Origin: Kocuria carniphila | GTDB lineage: Bacteria; Actinomycetota; Actinomycetes; Actinomycetales; Micrococcaceae | Assembly (NCBI RefSeq): GCF_004136555.1 | Contig: NZ_NOIT01000011.1 | Span: forward strand, 1-64,000 | Direction of reading: 5' to 3' | Length of the DNA stretch: 64,000 bases | Notes under the pieces: generated by a model | Seen by the model: only the letters and a program-made list of their open reading frames with translations | The model's database searches: none | Told to the model about the DNA's origin: nothing | In this document: one piece after another, positions 60,030 through 64,000 of the stretch | Layout of the letters: every line of letters begins with the position of its first letter | Position numbering within the stretch: the first letter of the stretch is position 1 | Position numbers and translations under genes: made by a program

Positions 60030-60972
60030 GCCGAGCCCTTTCCAGCCATTCCACATCCGATGAATTGAGCGTAGTCGTGACGGCTTCCCAAGCGCTCTGC
60101 ACTTGCTCGGGAGTGGAGACCCCAACGACGGGAATTACCTTTTCGCGTCGGCGGACCATCCAGGAGAGAACGACTTGACCTCGGTCCAGCCGATACTTGT
60201 TGCCGATTTCGGTTAATGCCGCCGACGCCGCGGGCCCCATTTCATAGCCTTCTGGCAGCGGCCGATCCGCGCGGGTATATGCACCAGAGAGCAGGGGTGA
60301 ATACCCCAGCCTCGTCAGGTTGAGTTCACTGCAGAGCGATGACACTTCATCGTCGAGTAGCACGTGAGGACTCAGGTCGGTGCTCGGAGCCGGCTCCAGA
60401 TACGAGAAACGTTGCTGCAGCGCTGTATATGGGTGGGCCGAAGGCGTTTCAAGGGCTTCCGTGAGACGAGCCGCCGTCAGATTGCTGGAAGCAATGGTTC
60501 TGGTGAGGCCCTCATCCACTAACTGGCTCAGGGCATCCAGTGTTTCCTCGAGCGCGGTGTTCGCGTCATCGACGTGCGTGTAGAGAACGTCGACATGATC
60601 CACGTCAAGGCGTCGCAAGGAGTCTTGCACCTGGGTGCGGATTGCTCGGCGGGAAAGCCCCATCGATGCGTCCAGGCCGTCTCCCAATGAACGTGGACGG
60701 GCCCCGATTTTTGTCGCCAAGGTGACCTCGTCGCGCATGCCAGTGCCGTTAGCGGCCAGCCAGGCACCGATCGTCTCCTCGGACTCGTTGCCAGTTCCAT
60801 TCGCCCAGAACGCGTAGTTGTTGGCTGTGTCCCAGAATCGTGCGCCCAACTCATAAGCATGGTTCAAGCAGGCGAAAGCCTGGTTGCGGGGGACTTGCGT
60901 ACCAAAATACATAGTTCCCAAGGCCATCGGAGGAATCATTACGGGTCCGATAGTGAATGCGCTTGATCTCAT
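60022..60972 (-). CDS. Aldo/keto reductase
   Basis: 316 residues. FGTQVPRNQAFACLNHAYELGARFWDTANNYAFW carries Asp and Tyr; Lys in LATKIGARP and His in VLYTHVDDAN complete the AKR tetrad. The end VIPVVGVSTPEQVQSAW fits. First gene of a three-gene operon with a MerR regulator and a methyltransferase. ATG at 60972 (or a TTG 12 bp earlier) directly behind a MerR-type promoter, probably leaderless. Confidence 0.9.
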   Translation of the reverse strand: MRSSAFTIGPVMIPPMALGTMYFGTQVPRNQAFACLNHAYELGARFWDTANNYAFWANGTGNESEETIGAWLAANGTGMRDEVTLATKIGARPRSLGDGLDASMGLSRRAIRTQVQDSLRRLDVDHVDVLYTHVDDANTALEETLDALSQLVDEGLTRTIASSNLTAARLTEALETPSAHPYTALQQRFSYLEPAPSTDLSPHVLLDDEVSSLCSELNLTRLGYSPLLSGAYTRADRPLPEGYEMGPAASAALTEIGNKYRLDRGQVVLSWMVRRREKVIPVVGVSTPEQVQSAWEAVTTTLNSSDVEWLERARHE

Positions 60973-60978
60973 GCTGTT

Positions 60979-61009
60979 ACCCAAACAGTTGGACCATGGT
61001 CCAGGTCAA
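60979..61009 (-). promoter_or_regulatory. MerR-type promoter, 19-bp spacer, leaderless
   Basis: On the minus strand: -35 TTGACC (61009-61004), 19-bp spacer holding the perfect palindrome TGGACCATGGTCCA (60990-61003), and a weak -10 TTGGGT (60984-60979), six bases before the ATG. Its layout repeats that at 32064-32094. Confidence 0.6.
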
Positions 61010-61077
61010 TGAACGCCGCCGCAAACCTGCCCGAGCGCCGTCGTCCCCGCTCCGAAAGCCGCAACTCCTGGCAACTG

Positions 61078-61122
61078 CTGCCAACTACGGGAACCCGGCC
61101 GGCACCGCGCATACAGTGACCA
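61078..61122. repeat. Copy of a 45-bp sequence also present at 58954-58998
   Basis: CTGCCAACTACGGGAACCCG onward; 40 of 45 positions agree with the other copy. More distant similarity extends about 60 bp upstream in both. It is located 93 bp before the GH3 gene. Confidence 0.7.
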
Positions 61123-61214
61123 TCAGATCGCCATGGTCGGAGCTGGCTGGGTTTTTGGAGTGGTCAGCGCCGCCGTAATGGCACGGAGTTGGACGCGACG
61201 AAGGGGCCGCACAC

Positions 61215-63236
61215 ATGACTACTCAACCCGAACTCGGCAGCAAGACCGGCCGCTACATCGAGCAGGACGGCCTGACGTTTCGCGATCTCGACGGCGACGG
61301 CGCCCTGTCGCCCTTCGAGGATTGGCGCCTCCCCGCCGCCGAACGAGCTCGTGACCTGGTCTCCCGCATGACCACCGAGGAGAAGGCCGGGCTGATGGTC
61401 ATCGGCTCGCACTACCCGGGCTACTCCGCATTCCTGCCTACCCCCGTTGAGGGACAGATCCTCAATCAGGAGGACGTCTGGCGCGACGCCAACCCCATCA
61501 CCGGCGTGCCTTTCGCCGAGCCGGTACTGGTGACCTCGGCAACCGACAAGGCCATCAACGAGCGCGGTCAGCGCTACTTCGTGGTCCGCGACAACCTCAC
61601 TCCCCAGGAACTCACCGAGTGGACCAACGCGGTCCAGGAACTCGCCGAGAACTCGCGACTGGGCATCCCTGCGATCTTCGCGTCCAACCCCCGCAACCAT
61701 GTCGCGCTCGTCTCCCAGTTCGGTGTGAACGAGTCCACCGGCATCTTCTCCGAGTGGCCCGGTGAGCTGGGTCTGGCCGCACTGAACGACAAGGAACTCA
61801 TCGAGACTTTCGGCCACGAGATCGCCAAGGAATGGCGCGCAGGCGGCATCCACAAGCTCTACGGGTACATGGCTGACCTCGCCTCCGAGCCTCGCTGGTC
61901 CCGCTTCAATGGCACCTTCGGTGAGGATCCCGAGCTGGTCTCCGAGTACATCGGCGCCGTGGTGCGTGGTATGCAGGGCGAGACCCTGAGCGAAGAATCC
62001 GTGGCCACTACCATCAAGCACTTTCCGGGCGGCGGCGTGCGTCTGGACGGTCACGATCCGCACTTCGAGTGGGGCCAGACCAACGAGTACCCCACCGAGA
62101 ACGCGCTCGAGAAGTACCACTTACCCCCGTTCCAGGCCGCTCTGGACGCCGGTGCCGCCTCGATCATGCCGTATTACGCCCGCCCCATGAACAACTCCTC
62201 CCCGCAGCTGGACCAGGAGTTCTGGCAGGGCCCCACCACTCAGTTCGAGGAGGTTGCGTTCGCCTACAACCGCACCTTCATTCAAAGGCTGCTGCGCGAC
62301 AAGATGGGTCATGAGGGCTACGTGAACTCCGACTCCGGGGTCATCGACGCCATGATGTGGGGCGTCGAGGACCTCAGCGAGGCCGACCGTTTCGCCGCCG
62401 CCGTCCGCGCCGGCACCGATATCTTCTCGGACATGGCCAACCCCGCCCAGCTGATCGCCGCCGTCGAGCAGGGTCACCTGGAAGCCTCCGAGCTCGACCA
62501 GCCCGCCGCGCGGCTGCTCACCGAAATCTTTGCGCTCGGCCTGTTCGAGAACCCCTACGTCGACGCCGCTCGTGCCGCCTCCGTCATCGGCGCCCCTGAG
62601 ATCTCGGCCCTGGGCGAGCGCGCGCAGCGACAGTCGGTCACGCTCCTTCGTAACGACGCCGACGCCGCTCTGTTGCCTCTCCAGCTCGACAAGCCCATCA
62701 AGGTCTATCCCTTCGTGACGGGCCGTACCAAGATCGACCAGGTGCAGGGCCAGCTGGAAGAGGCCATTGCGGCGGTATGGCCAACCGCAGACATCGTGAG
62801 TGCTCCCGAGGACGCGGACTTCGCGCTCATCTGGGCCCGCCCTGAGATCGCACTGTTCGAGGACGATCGCGAAGGTGTGTCGCTGTCTCTCGACCCCCGT
62901 GACAACGGCGTGGACGTGGACCGTGTTCAGGTGATCGAGAAGACCGTTCCCACACTGTTGGTGGTCAACGCGACCAACCCGTGGTTGCTGGCCGAACTCG
63001 AGCCCGAAGCCCAGGCGGTGGCGATCACGTTCGAGATCAAGCCCGAGCACCTGCTGCGCTCGCTGTCCGGAGAAGATGGCGGCCCTGCCGGTCGCCTGCC
63101 CATGACCCTGCCTGTGTCCGCGCAAGCCATTGCGGATTCACCCCGCGATGTGCCCGGCAAGTTCCTGGGTGACGAGTACGCCTACCGCGACCGTGACGGG
63201 AACCTGTACAGCTACGGATTCGGGCGTAGTCTCTAG
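61215..63236 (+). CDS. Glycoside hydrolase family 3 protein (beta-glucosidase-like)
   Basis: 673 residues, no signal peptide. RARDLVSRMTTEEKAGLM, YMADLASEPRWSRFNGTFGE, TIKHFPGGG and the nucleophile block GYVNSDSGVIDAMMWG (Asp near 372). Second domain: RQRSVTLLRNDADAALLP-like sequence then the alpha/beta C-domain. It hydrolyses beta-glucosides or xylosides in the cytoplasm. A regulator with XRE and cupin domains follows. Confidence 0.9.
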   Translation: MTTQPELGSKTGRYIEQDGLTFRDLDGDGALSPFEDWRLPAAERARDLVSRMTTEEKAGLMVIGSHYPGYSAFLPTPVEGQILNQEDVWRDANPITGVPFAEPVLVTSATDKAINERGQRYFVVRDNLTPQELTEWTNAVQELAENSRLGIPAIFASNPRNHVALVSQFGVNESTGIFSEWPGELGLAALNDKELIETFGHEIAKEWRAGGIHKLYGYMADLASEPRWSRFNGTFGEDPELVSEYIGAVVRGMQGETLSEESVATTIKHFPGGGVRLDGHDPHFEWGQTNEYPTENALEKYHLPPFQAALDAGAASIMPYYARPMNNSSPQLDQEFWQGPTTQFEEVAFAYNRTFIQRLLRDKMGHEGYVNSDSGVIDAMMWGVEDLSEADRFAAAVRAGTDIFSDMANPAQLIAAVEQGHLEASELDQPAARLLTEIFALGLFENPYVDAARAASVIGAPEISALGERAQRQSVTLLRNDADAALLPLQLDKPIKVYPFVTGRTKIDQVQGQLEEAIAAVWPTADIVSAPEDADFALIWARPEIALFEDDREGVSLSLDPRDNGVDVDRVQVIEKTVPTLLVVNATNPWLLAELEPEAQAVAITFEIKPEHLLRSLSGEDGGPAGRLPMTLPVSAQAIADSPRDVPGKFLGDEYAYRDRDGNLYSYGFGRSL

Positions 63237-63332
63237 TTTCTCGGGGAGGGGCGCAGCTGCGAACTGCGGGACCCGGCACGCCTTCATGACGGAGCGATCT
63301 GTGGTGAGGTGGGCCTAACGAGAGGGACGCAA

Positions 63333-63896
63333 ATGAACGATGTGCTGAGAGACGTGGGCCCCAGGCTACGAGCCTTCAGGCATGCGAGATCCCTGACCCT
63401 CGAGGAAGTGGCTGTTCGAACGGGTATCTCGTCCTCGACCTTGTCTCGGTTGGAATCGGGTGGTCGACGTCCGACCTTGGAACTGCTGTTGCCGCTCTCG
63501 CAGTGCTATGAGCTACCGCTCGATGAACTGGTGGGTGCCCCTTCGGTTGGCGATCCCCGGGTTCATCCGCGACCCGTGCGACGAAAAGGGGTGATAGTGG
63601 TGCCGTTGACGCACCTTCCCGGGCCCCGGCAGGCACTCAAGATGATCTTGCCTTCCGACCATTCGACACCGGTGACCACTCGACACGAGGGCGTCGAATG
63701 GCTGTACGTTCTGTCCGGTCGGCTGCGGCTGATCGTGGGAGACCACGATGTGATTCTGGAACCCGGGCAGGCCGCCGAGTTCGACACGCGTGCTGAACAC
63801 TGGTTCGGTAGCACTGGTAACGGCCCCGTAGAAATCCTGAGTCTGCTCGGTCGGCACGGGGAGCGGGTGCATTTGGCCGAACCTGCTGGTGAGTGA
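63333..63896 (+). CDS. XRE-cupin transcription regulator
   Basis: 187 residues. HTH: RLRAFRHARSLTLEEVAVRT and GISSSTLSRLESGGRRPTLE; C-terminal cupin (about 95-180: HEGVEWLYVLSGRLRLIVGD, LEPGQAAEFDTRAEHWF). It would sense a small ligand. GAGAGGGACG precedes the ATG. Transcribed alone after the GH3 gene. Confidence 0.9.
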   Translation: MNDVLRDVGPRLRAFRHARSLTLEEVAVRTGISSSTLSRLESGGRRPTLELLLPLSQCYELPLDELVGAPSVGDPRVHPRPVRRKGVIVVPLTHLPGPRQALKMILPSDHSTPVTTRHEGVEWLYVLSGRLRLIVGDHDVILEPGQAAEFDTRAEHWFGSTGNGPVEILSLLGRHGERVHLAEPAGE

Positions 63897-63912
63897 GCTC
63901 TGAGACGACGAC

Positions 63913-64000
63913 TCAGGAACGCAGGTGGCGAAGAATATTGGCCGCGACCCAGATGCCCAGCCCATAGATGGTGTGGGTCCGCAAGCTTCGGGCGCGAGCA
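63913..64000 (-). CDS. Partial membrane protein gene (C-terminal end only)
   Basis: On the minus strand the frame reads RSLRTHTIYGLGIWVAANIL then RHLRS and TGA (63913-63915), the end of a protein with a final membrane helix and basic tail. The rest lies beyond the window. Family unknown. Confidence 0.5.
   Translation of the reverse strand, partial: ARARSLRTHTIYGLGIWVAANILRHLRS

Noticed and set aside
1-64000. tRNA or rRNA genes, prophage
   Set aside because: No T-loop/anticodon pattern, rRNA segment or phage structural gene was recognised on either strand; a covariance search was not possible here.

Overview
The window is about 64 kb of GC-rich chromosomal DNA from an actinobacterium. Evidence is the high third-position GC, Tat- and lipobox-type secreted proteins, a mycothiol-type DinB relative, a PopR/ClgR-like regulator beside a clpP pair, and many start codons preceded 6-7 nt upstream by a TANNNT hexamer (leaderless transcription). 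The gene mix fits Micrococcaceae or a neighbouring family; that placement is inference. No rRNA, tRNA, prophage or intact transposase was recognised.

Layout. 0-11 kb is a defence island: a truncated Hhe-like HEPN/transglutaminase/DUF4011 helicase protein (minus), a translationally coupled DUF6361 - phospholipase D-like - helicase operon (plus), then an AT-rich PD-(D/E)XK/DUF5655 protein. The island ends at a broken AraC gene. 11-16.5 kb handles galactose (galT-galK and a convergent GH2 glycosidase). 16.5-23.6 kb holds redox and small-molecule enzymes: aldo/keto reductase, two tandem F420-reductase-like proteins, an NmrA-like protein, a DapA-family lyase and a ThDP enzyme. 23.7-25.5 kb is an XRE - ImmA/IrrE - PIN-like module with a palindromic operator. 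25.7-30.7 kb is xdhABC (purine/hypoxanthine oxidation). 31-36.5 kb has a Tat-secreted protein, a MerR-controlled alcohol dehydrogenase plus acetyltransferase, a 41-bp-period repeat array, a Nudix gene and a frameshifted SDR. 36.5-38 kb is a GIY-YIG protein bracketed by nested palindromic and direct repeats. 38-48.9 kb is metabolism and transport, including a YeeE-TusA fusion, an FmdA/FmdB pair, a sugar-alcohol-type dehydrogenase and an Nramp relative lacking the metal-binding DPGN. 49-51.7 kb has YefM-YoeB and a TetR/EamA pair with a perfect 28-bp operator. 52-58.8 kb has an accessory clpP pair with a PopR-like regulator, a SUMF1-fold protein, a GNAT-AAA ATPase fusion, a copper- or persulfide-type operator before a DUF1541 lipoprotein, and an orphan HipB-like repressor with three operators. 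59-64 kb has an AKR-MerR-methyltransferase operon, a GH3 glycosidase, an XRE-cupin regulator and the end of a membrane protein gene.

The most unusual material is not protein coding. It includes (a) an interspersed family of 65-bp imperfect palindromes in at least six intergenic gaps; (b) a second family, also exactly 65 bp, that together with 29-bp-period direct repeats brackets the GIY-YIG gene; (c) six degenerate 23-24-bp repeats at a constant 40-41-bp period with unique 17-18-bp spacers; and (d) a 13-mer, GACGACGCCGCTC, found six times exactly in both orientations, often in disordered protein tails or between genes. These are direct observations. Their functions are unknown.
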